DNA from: an uncultured Clostridia bacterium
GTDB lineage: Bacteria; Bacillota; Clostridia; Christensenellales; Aristaeellaceae
Direction of reading: 5' to 3'
Assembly: GCA_937906775.1 (NCBI GenBank)
Contig: CALCUD010000030.1
Location: 1-64,000 of the forward strand
DNA: 64,000 bases
The notes beneath the pieces are model-generated. The model ran no database searches. It was given only the letters and a program-made list of their open reading frames with translations, and had not been told where the DNA came from. How positions within the stretch are numbered: position 1 is the stretch's first letter; the number at the start of each line of letters is the position of its first letter. Positions 51,247 to 59,697 of the stretch are shown in pieces. A program made the position numbers and the translations under genes.

Positions 51247-51566
51247 TGGAGATCGTAAGGTTTGCGGTCAGCGCCGTCTTCATGGCGGCTGCTCTTGTCA
51301 CTCTTTGCACCGGTGTGCTGGGCGCGTTCCGTTTCCGCTATGTTCTGAACAGGATGCATGCCGCTGCGGTGAATGATACGCTGGGAATTCTGCTGGCAGC
51401 GACATCCCTGATCATTGCGTCCGGTTTTACATGGACCAGTCTGAAGATCCTGCTGACGGTGATCATCCTGTGGATCAGCTCCCCTGTCAGCAGCCACCTT
51501 ATCGCGCGGATGGAAGTGACGGTTCATCCGGAAATGGACCGGAGAACGGAGGATTTGAGGAAATGA
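51243..51566 (+). CDS. mnhG: Mrp/Mnh antiporter subunit G
   Basis: Membrane subunit of 107 residues with three hydrophobic segments. It contains TGVLGAFRFRYVLNRMHAAA, matching the MnhG motif GxxxxxRxxDxxxRxHA, and then NDTLGILLAATSLII. ISSPVSSHLIARM matches the late PxxxHxIxRAA pattern. It overlaps mnhF and the next gene by 4 bases each (ATGA at both ends), so the small subunits are made in fixed ratio. Confidence 0.92.
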   Translation: MMEIVRFAVSAVFMAAALVTLCTGVLGAFRFRYVLNRMHAAAVNDTLGILLAATSLIIASGFTWTSLKILLTVIILWISSPVSSHLIARMEVTVHPEMDRRTEDLRK

Positions 51567-51835
51567 ATCTGTTTCTTTTACTGTTGCTGCTGATCCTGAT
51601 TTTCAACGCGATCACGGTTGTGTTTACGAAAAATCTGCTGGCGACCTGTCTGATTTTTATGGTACAGAGCACCGTGATGATCCTGGTATGGATCCTGTTG
51701 GAGAGTCCGGATCTGGCGATTACCGAGGCGGCGGTCGGGGCCGGGATCAGCTCGTTGCTGATGTTTATTACCCTGAAGAAGATCCACGTGATCGACGCGG
51801 AACAACAGGCGGGAGGCGATCCGGATGAAAAATGA
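51563..51835 (+). CDS. MbhD/DUF4040 subunit (part of a dispersed MrpA)
   Basis: Membrane protein of 90 residues with three hydrophobic segments. LLATCLIFMVQSTVMILVWI, followed by SPDLAITEAAVGAGISSLL, is the DUF4040 pattern. In classical Mrp systems this is part of the C-terminal end of MrpA; in the membrane hydrogenase Mbh it is the separate subunit MbhD. The conserved Asp/Glu in DLAITEAAVG is thought to lie on the ion path. It overlaps the previous gene by ATGA and the next by 11 bases. The MrpA-type antiporter domain that normally precedes it is encoded separately, at the end of the operon. Confidence 0.85.
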   Translation: MNLFLLLLLLILIFNAITVVFTKNLLATCLIFMVQSTVMILVWILLESPDLAITEAAVGAGISSLLMFITLKKIHVIDAEQQAGGDPDEK

Positions 51836-52775
51836 CCGCCGGGGCAGTCTGAAAGCCTTTTTTACGGAAAGCGAAAGTCCGCTGGATCTGGATCAGCTCC
51901 GGGACGGGGAGATCTTTCCCCCGAAAGAAAACCTGCCCGGGGCTGAACTGCTTCGGCAGCACACTTCGGATATCCGGCTGTCTGAAAAACGGCTGGAGGT
52001 TGAGGAAGACCGCGGAAGAAATGCAATCACCGTTATATACCGGGCGGCCGCCGCGGTGCTGACGGTGGTTATGATCGGGATCCTGATGCTGACCGTTTCG
52101 GATATGCCTTCTTTCGGTGGAAAAACCAATCCTACGGAGAACGAGGTTCAGGCCCGTTATCTGGAGAAGGGTCTGGAGGAAGGCGGAGCAACGAATCTGG
52201 TGGCGAACATGATCCTGGACTACCGCGCTTTTGACACCCTTGGAGAAAGCAACGTCCTCTTTATGGCTGTCTGTACGGTGATTCTTCTGCTGCGTGTGAA
52301 CGCGGGCGAAACGGATCGGAAACTGCAGGCGGAGAATGAAGACCGCCATTTTGAACCGAAAAACGATCTGATCCTTCAGACGAGCGCCCGCGCGCTGGTG
52401 CCGGTGATCCTGCTTTTCGGTATTTATGTGATTCTGAACGGTCATCTGGGCCCCGGCGGCGGATTCAGCGGAGGAGCTGTCATGGGCGCGGGACTGATCC
52501 TGTATCTGAATGCGTTCGGTTTTGCCAGAACGGAACGGTTTTTCTCTTTCAGAACTTTCAAAACAGTCAGCTTTGCGGGACTCGCATTTTATGCTGTCAG
52601 CAAGGCCTATTCATTCTTTACCGGAGCGAACGGACTGCACAGTTTCATTTCGAACGGAACTCCCGGGGCAATCCTTTCCGCGGGGCTGATCCTGCCGCTT
52701 AATATGGCGGTCGGGATGGTGGTCTGCTGTACGATGTATGCTTTTTATACCTTGTTCCGGAAGGGGGATATCTGA
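51825..52775 (+). CDS. MbhE-MnhB fusion subunit
   Basis: A 316-residue protein in two parts. The first (about 1-165) has a cytoplasmic lead of 60 residues, a membrane helix and RYLEKGLEEGGATNLVANMI, then DYRAFDTLGESNVLFMAVC. This is the MbhE-like end of MrpA. The second (about 185-316) is MnhB: ALVPVILLFGIYVILNGHLG, PGGGFSGGAVMGAGLIL, and the late GTPGAILSAG. Joining the last MrpA piece to MnhB differs from Bacillus Mrp, where MrpA carries it, and from Mbh, where the parts are separate. GGGAGG precedes the ATG at 51825, which lies inside the previous gene. Confidence 0.85.
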   Translation: MKNDRRGSLKAFFTESESPLDLDQLRDGEIFPPKENLPGAELLRQHTSDIRLSEKRLEVEEDRGRNAITVIYRAAAAVLTVVMIGILMLTVSDMPSFGGKTNPTENEVQARYLEKGLEEGGATNLVANMILDYRAFDTLGESNVLFMAVCTVILLLRVNAGETDRKLQAENEDRHFEPKNDLILQTSARALVPVILLFGIYVILNGHLGPGGGFSGGAVMGAGLILYLNAFGFARTERFFSFRTFKTVSFAGLAFYAVSKAYSFFTGANGLHSFISNGTPGAILSAGLILPLNMAVGMVVCCTMYAFYTLFRKGDI

Positions 52776-52778
52776 GAG

Positions 52779-53156
52779 ATGCTGCAGAAACTCGCGGATA
52801 ACTATGTTGCGGCAGCTGCCGTGATCCTTTTCGGGATCGGGTTCACCACCCTGCTGCTGCACAAAAACCTGATCAAAAAGATCATCGGTTTCTCCTTTAT
52901 GGATTCGGCTATTTTTCTGTTTCTGGCAGCGCAGGGATATGTTGCGAACGGTAAAGCTCCGATTCTTGATGTTGAAAATCCGAATGCCGGAAGCATCCTG
53001 ATCAATCCGGTCCCGGCCGGACTTGTGCTGACCGGGATCGTGGTTTCCGTTTCTGTTTCCGCGCTGATGCTGGCGCTGACGGTGCGCCTGTACAGACGGT
53101 ATCACACGCTTGATTTTGATGAGATCTGCCGCCTGTACCGGAAGGAGGAGAGCTGA
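52779..53156 (+). CDS. mnhC: Mrp/Mnh antiporter subunit C (NuoK-like)
   Basis: Membrane subunit of 125 residues with three hydrophobic segments, homologous to NuoK of complex I. The landmarks are NLIKKIIGFSFMDSAIFLFL, where a NuoK-type conserved acidic residue sits in the second helix, and INPVPAGLVLTGIVVSVSVSA, matching the family pattern DPxPQALVLTAIVI. It starts 3 bases after the previous stop and its TGA overlaps the next start by one base (TGATG). It is expected to bridge the B and D subunits. Confidence 0.9.
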   Translation: MLQKLADNYVAAAAVILFGIGFTTLLLHKNLIKKIIGFSFMDSAIFLFLAAQGYVANGKAPILDVENPNAGSILINPVPAGLVLTGIVVSVSVSALMLALTVRLYRRYHTLDFDEICRLYRKEES

Positions 53157-54643
53157 TGGCCGGATGGACAAATATTCCGCTTTTCTCCATCATCCTGAGC
53201 CTGCTGGGCGCCGCGATCTGTTCGGTTCTGAAACCGGCGGGCGCACGGCTGCTCTGCCGTACCGTTCTGGGAGCGTGTATCGCGGGCGCCGCGGTTCTGC
53301 TGGCGAAAACACGGGCGTATGACGGAAGCATTACCTTTATGATGGGCCATTTTCCGGCGCCGTGGGGAAACGAGATCCGTTTCGGTCAGCTGGAAGCTCT
53401 GCTGGCTGTTGTGTTTTCCGGGTTGATGCTGGCGATCCTGCTGGGCGGAAACTTCAGAATGGCGGAACATATTACCGCCGACAGGGAAAACCTCTATCAG
53501 ACGGTATGCCTGCTGCTGAACGCCGCGCTGCTGGCGCAGATCTACACCAACGACCTTTTTACGGGATATGTGTTTCTGGAAATCATGACGCTGGCCAGCT
53601 GCGCACTGATCGTTGCCCGCAGCAAGGGAAAAACGCTTGTGGCAGCCATGCGGTATATGATTCTGAATCTGGTCGGAAGCGGTCTGTTCCTTCTTGGCGT
53701 CGTCCTGCTGTATGAAATTACGGGACATCTGCTGATGGAAAACATCCGGCAGTCGCTGGATACCCTTCGCGCGGGCGGCGGGTATGGCCGGGCTGCGGCG
53801 GTGATCCTCGGACTGATCACAGCGGGGCTGTGTGTGAAAAGCGCGTTGTTTCCTTTTCACACCTGGGTTCCGGACGCTTATGCCAACGGAACGCCGTCTT
53901 CCAACGCGATCCTTTCGTCTCTGATCTCCAAAGGATATATCGTACTGCTCCTGAAATGCTATATCCGTGTTTTCGGCCTTGATATGATCCTGGAAAGCGG
54001 CGTGGACCGGCTTCTGCTTCTTCTGGCTGCGGCGGGAACGGTGATGGGGTCGGTGGACGCTTTGCGGGAAAAGCAATTTGGCCGGATGATCGCATATTCG
54101 TCCGTGGCGCAGATCGGAACGATCTATCTCGGGATTGCCATGGGGACGGAAGCCGGATGCGTGGCGGCTCTCTTTCATCTGATCCTTCATTCGCTGAGCA
54201 AAAGCCTGTTGTTTCTTTCGGAGGACGCGCTGCGGTCGGTCTCCGGAGAAAGCCGGGAGTTTCCGCCATTCCGCGGGGCGGGCCGCCGGGCGAAAGGTGC
54301 CGGAGCTGCGTTTACGCTGGGAGCTTTCAGCCTGGTCGGCATTCCCTTTACCGGCGGTTTTGTGACCAAGCTGCTTCTGGGGCAGGAAGCGCTGAATCAG
54401 CCTGTTCCGGTCGCCGTGACGGTGATGGCGGTCCTGATTGTCTCCACGCTGCTGAATATTCTGTATTTCCTTCGGAGCGTGATCCTGATCTGGAGCCCCG
54501 GAGAACCGGAAACCGGAAAAAAACGCTTCGGTCCGTCGTTTGGGATCGCGGCCGCGGTCCTCGGCGCCGGAATTCTGGCATGTTTCTTTTTTGCGTCTCC
54601 CCTGCTGTCGGTGATCCGGACCGGGTTGACGTACTTTGGCTGA
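53156..54643 (+). CDS. mnhD: Antiporter subunit 1, MnhD/NuoN-like
   Basis: First of four proton-pump-like subunits, 495 residues with about 14 membrane helices. The conserved transport residues are present: a Glu in FLEIMTLASCALI (helix 5), a Lys in LCVKSALFPFHTWVPDAY (helix 7), and a Lys/His-rich stretch at SNAILSSLISKGYIVLLLK (helix 8). A late AFSLVGIPFTGGFVTKLLLG follows. This is the pattern of MrpD and NuoL/M/N. Overlap with mnhC couples translation. It may work with the MnhC homologue beneath it. Confidence 0.88.
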   Translation: MAGWTNIPLFSIILSLLGAAICSVLKPAGARLLCRTVLGACIAGAAVLLAKTRAYDGSITFMMGHFPAPWGNEIRFGQLEALLAVVFSGLMLAILLGGNFRMAEHITADRENLYQTVCLLLNAALLAQIYTNDLFTGYVFLEIMTLASCALIVARSKGKTLVAAMRYMILNLVGSGLFLLGVVLLYEITGHLLMENIRQSLDTLRAGGGYGRAAAVILGLITAGLCVKSALFPFHTWVPDAYANGTPSSNAILSSLISKGYIVLLLKCYIRVFGLDMILESGVDRLLLLLAAAGTVMGSVDALREKQFGRMIAYSSVAQIGTIYLGIAMGTEAGCVAALFHLILHSLSKSLLFLSEDALRSVSGESREFPPFRGAGRRAKGAGAAFTLGAFSLVGIPFTGGFVTKLLLGQEALNQPVPVAVTVMAVLIVSTLLNILYFLRSVILIWSPGEPETGKKRFGPSFGIAAAVLGAGILACFFFASPLLSVIRTGLTYFG

Positions 54644-54662
54644 TAAGGAGGATGATTCTGAA

Positions 54663-56135
54663 ATGAACGGATGTATCTGGCTTCTGATCCCGACGGTGCT
54701 TCCCATTCTTTGCGGAATTCTCGCGGGCAATCTGAAGGGGCTGAAGGAACGCGGAAAGGTCAGGGTCTGGACGGCGGTTTCAATGACTGTCTCTTCCGCG
54801 GCGATGATCCTGACGGCGATACTGCTGCCGGGGAAGGAACTGACACTGTGGGATCTGACGGAAACGTTGCATATCACGCTTCGGGTCGACTCGCTGAGCC
54901 GATTCTTCCTGATCCTTGTCGGAACGGTATGGACGCTGGTCGGCTTTTATGCTTTCGAATACATGGCGCACGAGGAGAATGAACCGCGCTTTTACTGCTT
55001 CTGGCTGATCACGCAGGGTGTGCTTTCCGCATTGGTCACCGCGGAAAATCTGGTGACATTTTACCTCTTCTATGAAGCGATGACGCTGATGACGCTGCCG
55101 CTGGTGCTTCATAACGGGACGAAGGAAGCAATCGCGGCGGGCATCAAATATCTGGTCTATTCTGTTTTCGGCGCTGCCGCGGCGCTGCTCGGGATTTTCT
55201 TTCTGAACCGTTATGGAACTACGCTGTCGTTTACGCCGGGCGGATTTCTGGATCCGGAGCGTGTGACCGGGAACGAGGGAACTCTGCTGATCATCGCGCT
55301 GGTGATGATTCTTGGCTTCGGAACAAAGGCCGGTATGTTTCCCCTGCATGGCTGGCTGCCCACGGCACATCCCGCCGCGCCGGCGCCGGCTTCTGCGGTT
55401 CTGAGCGGCATTATCACCAAAATGGGGGTGCTGGGAACCGTCCGCGTGGTGTTTGAATGCTTCGGCGCGGAGTTCCTTCGCGGAACCTGGGTGCAGACGG
55501 TCTGGTCTTCTCTGACGCTGGTCACGGTATTTATGGGAAGTATGCTGGCATTAAAGGAGAACGGACTGAAAAAACGGCTGGCATATTCGTCTGTCAGTCA
55601 GGTCAGCTATATTCTGTTCGGTCTGTCCACGCTGACTGCAACCGGTCTGACGGGCTCCCTGCTGCATATCACCTTCCACGCGGCAATCAAGTGTACCCTG
55701 TTCATGTTCGCCGGCGCGGTCATCTGCAAGACCGGCCTGACGGCGGTAGATGAGCTGAAGGGAATCGGGAAACGGCTGCCGGTCGTGCTCGGCCTGTTTT
55801 CCGTCGTATCGCTGGGACTGATCGGAATCCCGCCGACCGGCGGCTTTGTGAGCAAGTGGTATCTGGCGCAGGGAGCGCTGGAGACGGAGGGCGTTTTCAG
55901 GATCCTCGGCCCTGCCGTTCTGCTGGTCAGCGCCATTCTGACGGCGGCTTATCTGCTGACGGTGACAGTCCGGGGCTTCTGGCCCGGAAAAGATACGGAC
56001 CTGACTGGTGCGGATAAGGTTCCGGTGACCTGGAGAATGCTGGTTCCCATGGGGGTGCTGACCGCAGTGACGGTGCTGCTCGGCATGTTCCCGGACGGAC
56101 TGATTTCCTTTTTTTCCGCTCTGCCCTTCTGCTGA
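54663..56135 (+). CDS. Antiporter subunit 2, MnhD/NuoM-like
   Basis: Second proton-pump-like subunit, 490 residues with about 14 helices. The key residues are the Glu in FYEAMTLMTLPLVL, the Lys in GTKAGMFPLHGWLPTAHPA, and a Lys in SAVLSGIITKMGVLG, all in the canonical places. GLIGIPPTGGFVSKWYLAQG closes the core. AAGGAGG lies about 10 bases before the ATG at 54663. The sequence PxHPAAPAPASAVLSG is close to that of the fourth subunit, which suggests duplication within the operon. Confidence 0.88.
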   Translation: MNGCIWLLIPTVLPILCGILAGNLKGLKERGKVRVWTAVSMTVSSAAMILTAILLPGKELTLWDLTETLHITLRVDSLSRFFLILVGTVWTLVGFYAFEYMAHEENEPRFYCFWLITQGVLSALVTAENLVTFYLFYEAMTLMTLPLVLHNGTKEAIAAGIKYLVYSVFGAAAALLGIFFLNRYGTTLSFTPGGFLDPERVTGNEGTLLIIALVMILGFGTKAGMFPLHGWLPTAHPAAPAPASAVLSGIITKMGVLGTVRVVFECFGAEFLRGTWVQTVWSSLTLVTVFMGSMLALKENGLKKRLAYSSVSQVSYILFGLSTLTATGLTGSLLHITFHAAIKCTLFMFAGAVICKTGLTAVDELKGIGKRLPVVLGLFSVVSLGLIGIPPTGGFVSKWYLAQGALETEGVFRILGPAVLLVSAILTAAYLLTVTVRGFWPGKDTDLTGADKVPVTWRMLVPMGVLTAVTVLLGMFPDGLISFFSALPFC

Positions 56136-56153
56136 GCGGGAAAGGAGAAACGA

Positions 56154-57605
56154 ATGTTCAGACTGTTTCTTGCGCCGCTGATCGCGGGAATGACCGGCGG
56201 CCTGATCTTCCTGACGCGGAAGCTTTCCCGGAAGCTGATTTTCACGTTGTCCGGGCTTGCGATTCTTGCGACGGCGATTGCCGGCGCGGTTCTCGCGTTC
56301 GGAGAACCGGCCCCGGGAACGGAACTGCTGCGGATTACGGAAAACTTCTCCCTGGCTTTCCGGCTGGATCGGACCAACCGGATCTTCCTGGGCCTGATCT
56401 GCTTCCTCTGGCCGCTCGCGGCGCTATACGCGACGGAGTATCTGGCGGAGGATTCCCGGCCGGCCCGGTTTATGGGATGGTATACCCTGTCCTTTGGGGT
56501 GACGCTGCTGCTGTGCCTGAGCGCGAATCTGTTCACGCTTTACTGCTTTTACGAGATGCTGACCCTGGTTACCCTGCCGCTGGTTACGCATTATGAGGAT
56601 GAAAAATCGCTCCGGGCGGGGCTGACTTATCTGAAGTATACGGTCGGCGGCGCAGCGCTGGGGCTGATGGGCATGATTGTCCTGTCCTTTTTCGGCGGAA
56701 CGGGGGAATTCGCGATGGGCGGATGCCTGAACGCGGACGCGGCCGCCGGGTATGAAACCCTGATCCGGGGGGCTTTTGTGGCAGCCTTTATCGGATTTTC
56801 CGTGAAAGCGGCGGTTTTCCCGCTGAGCAGATGGCTCCCGGAGGCTTCCGTGGCGCCGACGCCGGTTACGGCGCTCCTTCACGCGGTGGCGGTTGTCAAC
56901 GCAGGTGCTTTCGCGGCGATCCGGGTGATCTATTTTTCCTTCGGAACGGAAATCCTTGCCGGGAGCTGGGCCCAGACCGCCGTTCTCTGCCTGAGCGCGT
57001 TCTCGCTTCTGTACGGCGCGGTCCGCGCGATCCGGGAGCCGCATATGAAACGGCGGCTGGCATGGAGTACGGTGTCCAATCTGAGCTATATGCTGTTTTC
57101 GGCCTGTCTGATGACGGATGCCGGTCTGGAGGGCGCGCTGACGCATCTGATCCTTCATGGGCTGATGAAAATCACACTGTTCTTCTGTGCCGGAATTTTC
57201 CTGCTCCGCGGACGTACGTGGGGGAAGGAAACCCGGGGAATCGGGAAACGGATGCCGGTGACTGCCGGTGTGTTCGCGCTCGGCGCAGTCGCGCTGACGG
57301 GAATTCCGCCGCTGCCGGGATTCCTGTCAAAATGGCGGATTCTGAACGCCGCGGTGGCGGAGGGATCCTTTGGCGCGATTGCCGGAGCCGGTGCGATGAT
57401 CCTGGCTTCGGTTCTGTGCTGCGCGTATATCATGGTTCCCGCGGCTGAAATGTTCTTCCGTCCGGAACCGGAAGCTTCCGTCCTGAAACCGGCATCGGAT
57501 CCGGGCTGGCGGATGAAAACCGTTCTCGCGGTTCTGTGTGCGGCAATGATCTTTCTGGCGTTTGATTCAGGCTGGCTGACGGATCTGATCCGTGCAGCGG
57601 TCTGA
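56154..57605 (+). CDS. Antiporter subunit 3, MnhD-like, divergent
   Basis: Third proton-pump-like subunit, 483 residues. It keeps the helix 5 Glu (CFYEMLTLVTLPL) and the helix 7 Lys (FSVKAAVFPLSRWLPEA). The following segment is VAPTPVTALLHAVAVVNAG, where the second and fourth subunits have a Lys in ITK/LTK. The His next to PL is also changed to Ser. It resembles the MbhH/NuoL-type variant with TPVTALLHAVAVVNAGAF. Proton conduction may therefore differ from the sister subunits. It starts 18 bases after the previous stop with AAAGGAGA. Confidence 0.87.
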   Translation: MFRLFLAPLIAGMTGGLIFLTRKLSRKLIFTLSGLAILATAIAGAVLAFGEPAPGTELLRITENFSLAFRLDRTNRIFLGLICFLWPLAALYATEYLAEDSRPARFMGWYTLSFGVTLLLCLSANLFTLYCFYEMLTLVTLPLVTHYEDEKSLRAGLTYLKYTVGGAALGLMGMIVLSFFGGTGEFAMGGCLNADAAAGYETLIRGAFVAAFIGFSVKAAVFPLSRWLPEASVAPTPVTALLHAVAVVNAGAFAAIRVIYFSFGTEILAGSWAQTAVLCLSAFSLLYGAVRAIREPHMKRRLAWSTVSNLSYMLFSACLMTDAGLEGALTHLILHGLMKITLFFCAGIFLLRGRTWGKETRGIGKRMPVTAGVFALGAVALTGIPPLPGFLSKWRILNAAVAEGSFGAIAGAGAMILASVLCCAYIMVPAAEMFFRPEPEASVLKPASDPGWRMKTVLAVLCAAMIFLAFDSGWLTDLIRAAV

Positions 57606-57621
57606 CGGAGGAGACGGATTT

Positions 57622-59646
57622 ATGACCTTTTTATTCCCTTTATGCGGTTTTCCCCTGACCTTCCGGGCGGACGGATTCCGGATAATTTACTGCGCCGTGG
57701 CTTTGTTCATGTGGGGAATGTCCGCGCTGTTTTCTCCCCGCTATTTCCGCGGGCACGGACACACGGGCCGGTACGCGTGCTTTACTGCGGTGACCTTTCT
57801 GGCGACGGTCGGCGTGTTTCTGTCGGATGATCTGTTCTGTACGCTGATCTTTTTTGAAATCATGTCCCTGGCCAGCTATCCCTGGGTGGTTCAGGAAGAA
57901 ACCCGGGACGCGCTGCGCGCGGGGCAGACCTATCTGGCTGTGGCGATCCTGGGCGGTATGGTGACCCTGATGGGTCTGTTTCTGATGTGGAGTGAAGCCG
58001 GGACGCTGGCGTTTGACGGCCTTCGCTCGTACGCGGAAGGTCTGGAGAACCGGAGCAGCCTTTATCTTCCGGGTGTGCTGATCTTTTTCGGGTTTGCCGC
58101 GAAGGCGGGCGTGTTTCCGCTGCACATCTGGCTGCCGAAGGCGCATCCCGTGGCACCGGCGCCGGCAAGCGCGCTGCTTTCCGGCATTCTGACCAAGGGC
58201 GGCGTGTTCGGTATTCTGGTGGTCAGCTGCAATCTGTTTGCCGGGGATCCGGGCTGGGGGAATTTCCTGCTGATTCTCGCGATGATTACGATGGTGCTCG
58301 GCGCGGTGATGGCGGTTTTCTCCGTGGATCTGAAGCGGACACTCGCCTGCTCCTCCATGAGTCAGATCGGGTTTATCCTGACCGGGATCGCGATGACGGT
58401 CCTGCTGGGAGAGGAGAACGCGCTCGCGGTCCGGGGTACGTTCCTGCATATGCTGAACCACAGCCTGCTGAAGCTGGATCTGTTTCTCTGCGCCGGGGCG
58501 GTCTACATGAATACGCACAGCCTGGACCTGAACCGGATCCGGGGCTTCGGGCGCAAAAAGCCGTTTCTGCATTTCTGCTTTGCCATGGGTTATCTCGGAA
58601 TCATCGGGATGCCGCTGTGGAACGGGTTCCTGTCCAAGAGCCTGCTGCATGAGGCGATTCTGGAACGCTTTGCCGAAAACGGCGCGTGGGGATATAAGGG
58701 CTGTGAGTGGATCTTCCTTTTCTCCGGCGGACTGACAGCCGCCTACATGACCAAGCTGTATATCTGCCTTTTCTGGCAGAAAAACCGGGATCCGGAGCTG
58801 CAGGAACATTATGACGGGACGCGGCGGTATCTGTCCCCGGCTTCCGCTTCGGCGCTCGGATTCACTGCGGCCGTCCTGCCGGTTCTCGGAATGCTTCCGG
58901 ATCTGACGGCGGGCAGGCTGGCCGGTTTTGCGGCGCCGTTTCTCGGCGGGACGGAACAGATGCGTTCCATTGCCTGGTTCAGCGCGGAGAATCTGAAGGG
59001 CGCGATGATCTCCCTGCTGATCGGTGCCGCGGTTTATTTCCTGATCCGGCGGTTCCTGATGAAGGAAGACCGGTATCTGAACCGCTGGCCGGCCCGGCTG
59101 GATCTGGAGGAACGGGTTTACCGTCCGCTGGTGACCGGAATCCTCCCGGCAATCGGTTCGGTCCCGGCCCGGCTGGCAAACCGGCTGATTGAGAATCCCT
59201 TCTGTATGAAGGTGATTCCCGGGGCGGTCACCGGGCTGACCCGCGGGTTGGAACATACGGTGGAAAACCCGCTGTGTATGAAGGCGATTCCGGCCGGGAC
59301 CGGAGCATTGGTCCGGACGCTGGACAAAGGCGCGGACGCGGTGACGGTGGGCCTTCGCCGTACTGTGTTCCGGAGTGACCGGCCCCGGGACGATTCCCTT
59401 CCGGAAGGAGACCGTCTCCGCCTGAAGCTGGGGAATGCCCTGAACCGCGTGGACGACCGGATGGACGAACTATTTTCCGGAGCGGAACATCACGGGCGCA
59501 GAAAGGATCATGTGGCCCGTGTTTTCGCGATGAAGGCGGAAAAAGAGAAAGCCGGCCGTTACATTACGCGCAGTGTCAGCTTCGGGCTGCTTCTGCTCGC
59601 GCTCGGTCTGTGCGCGACGCTGATCTGGCTGCTTGCAGGAAAATAA
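57622..59646 (+). CDS. Antiporter subunit 4, NuoL-like with C-terminal extension
   Basis: Fourth and largest proton-pump-like subunit, 674 residues. The canonical core has Glu in FFEIMSLASYPW, Lys in FAAKAGVFPLHIWLPKA, and Lys in SALLSGILTKGGVFG. After the core comes a long tail (about 470-674): one membrane helix, a positively charged cytoplasmic segment with repeated LIENPFCMKVIP / VENPLCMKAIPAG units, and a final membrane helix (SFGLLLLALGLCATLIWLL). That layout recalls the lateral helix of NuoL, but I cannot prove it. GGAGGAG lies before the ATG at 57622. It is the last gene, followed by a terminator. Confidence 0.87.
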   Translation: MTFLFPLCGFPLTFRADGFRIIYCAVALFMWGMSALFSPRYFRGHGHTGRYACFTAVTFLATVGVFLSDDLFCTLIFFEIMSLASYPWVVQEETRDALRAGQTYLAVAILGGMVTLMGLFLMWSEAGTLAFDGLRSYAEGLENRSSLYLPGVLIFFGFAAKAGVFPLHIWLPKAHPVAPAPASALLSGILTKGGVFGILVVSCNLFAGDPGWGNFLLILAMITMVLGAVMAVFSVDLKRTLACSSMSQIGFILTGIAMTVLLGEENALAVRGTFLHMLNHSLLKLDLFLCAGAVYMNTHSLDLNRIRGFGRKKPFLHFCFAMGYLGIIGMPLWNGFLSKSLLHEAILERFAENGAWGYKGCEWIFLFSGGLTAAYMTKLYICLFWQKNRDPELQEHYDGTRRYLSPASASALGFTAAVLPVLGMLPDLTAGRLAGFAAPFLGGTEQMRSIAWFSAENLKGAMISLLIGAAVYFLIRRFLMKEDRYLNRWPARLDLEERVYRPLVTGILPAIGSVPARLANRLIENPFCMKVIPGAVTGLTRGLEHTVENPLCMKAIPAGTGALVRTLDKGADAVTVGLRRTVFRSDRPRDDSLPEGDRLRLKLGNALNRVDDRMDELFSGAEHHGRRKDHVARVFAMKAEKEKAGRYITRSVSFGLLLLALGLCATLIWLLAGK

Positions 59647-59648
59647 GG

Positions 59649-59690
59649 AAAGAACCCTTCCCGACGATTTCGCGGGAAGGGTTCTTTTCC
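59649..59690. terminator. Terminator between antiporter operon and RNA methyltransferase
   Basis: AGAACCCTTCCCG (59651-59663) and CGGGAAGGGTTCT (59673-59685), a 13-bp stem flanked by short A and T runs. It probably serves both converging units. Confidence 0.88.
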
Positions 59691-59697
59691 TGAAAGG

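Noticed and set aside
51563..52775. NiFe membrane-bound hydrogenase (Mbh) operon
   Set aside because: Only the antiporter-like half is present. No hydrogenase large or small subunit, ferredoxin-like subunit or CxxC nickel motifs lie in the neighbouring genes.
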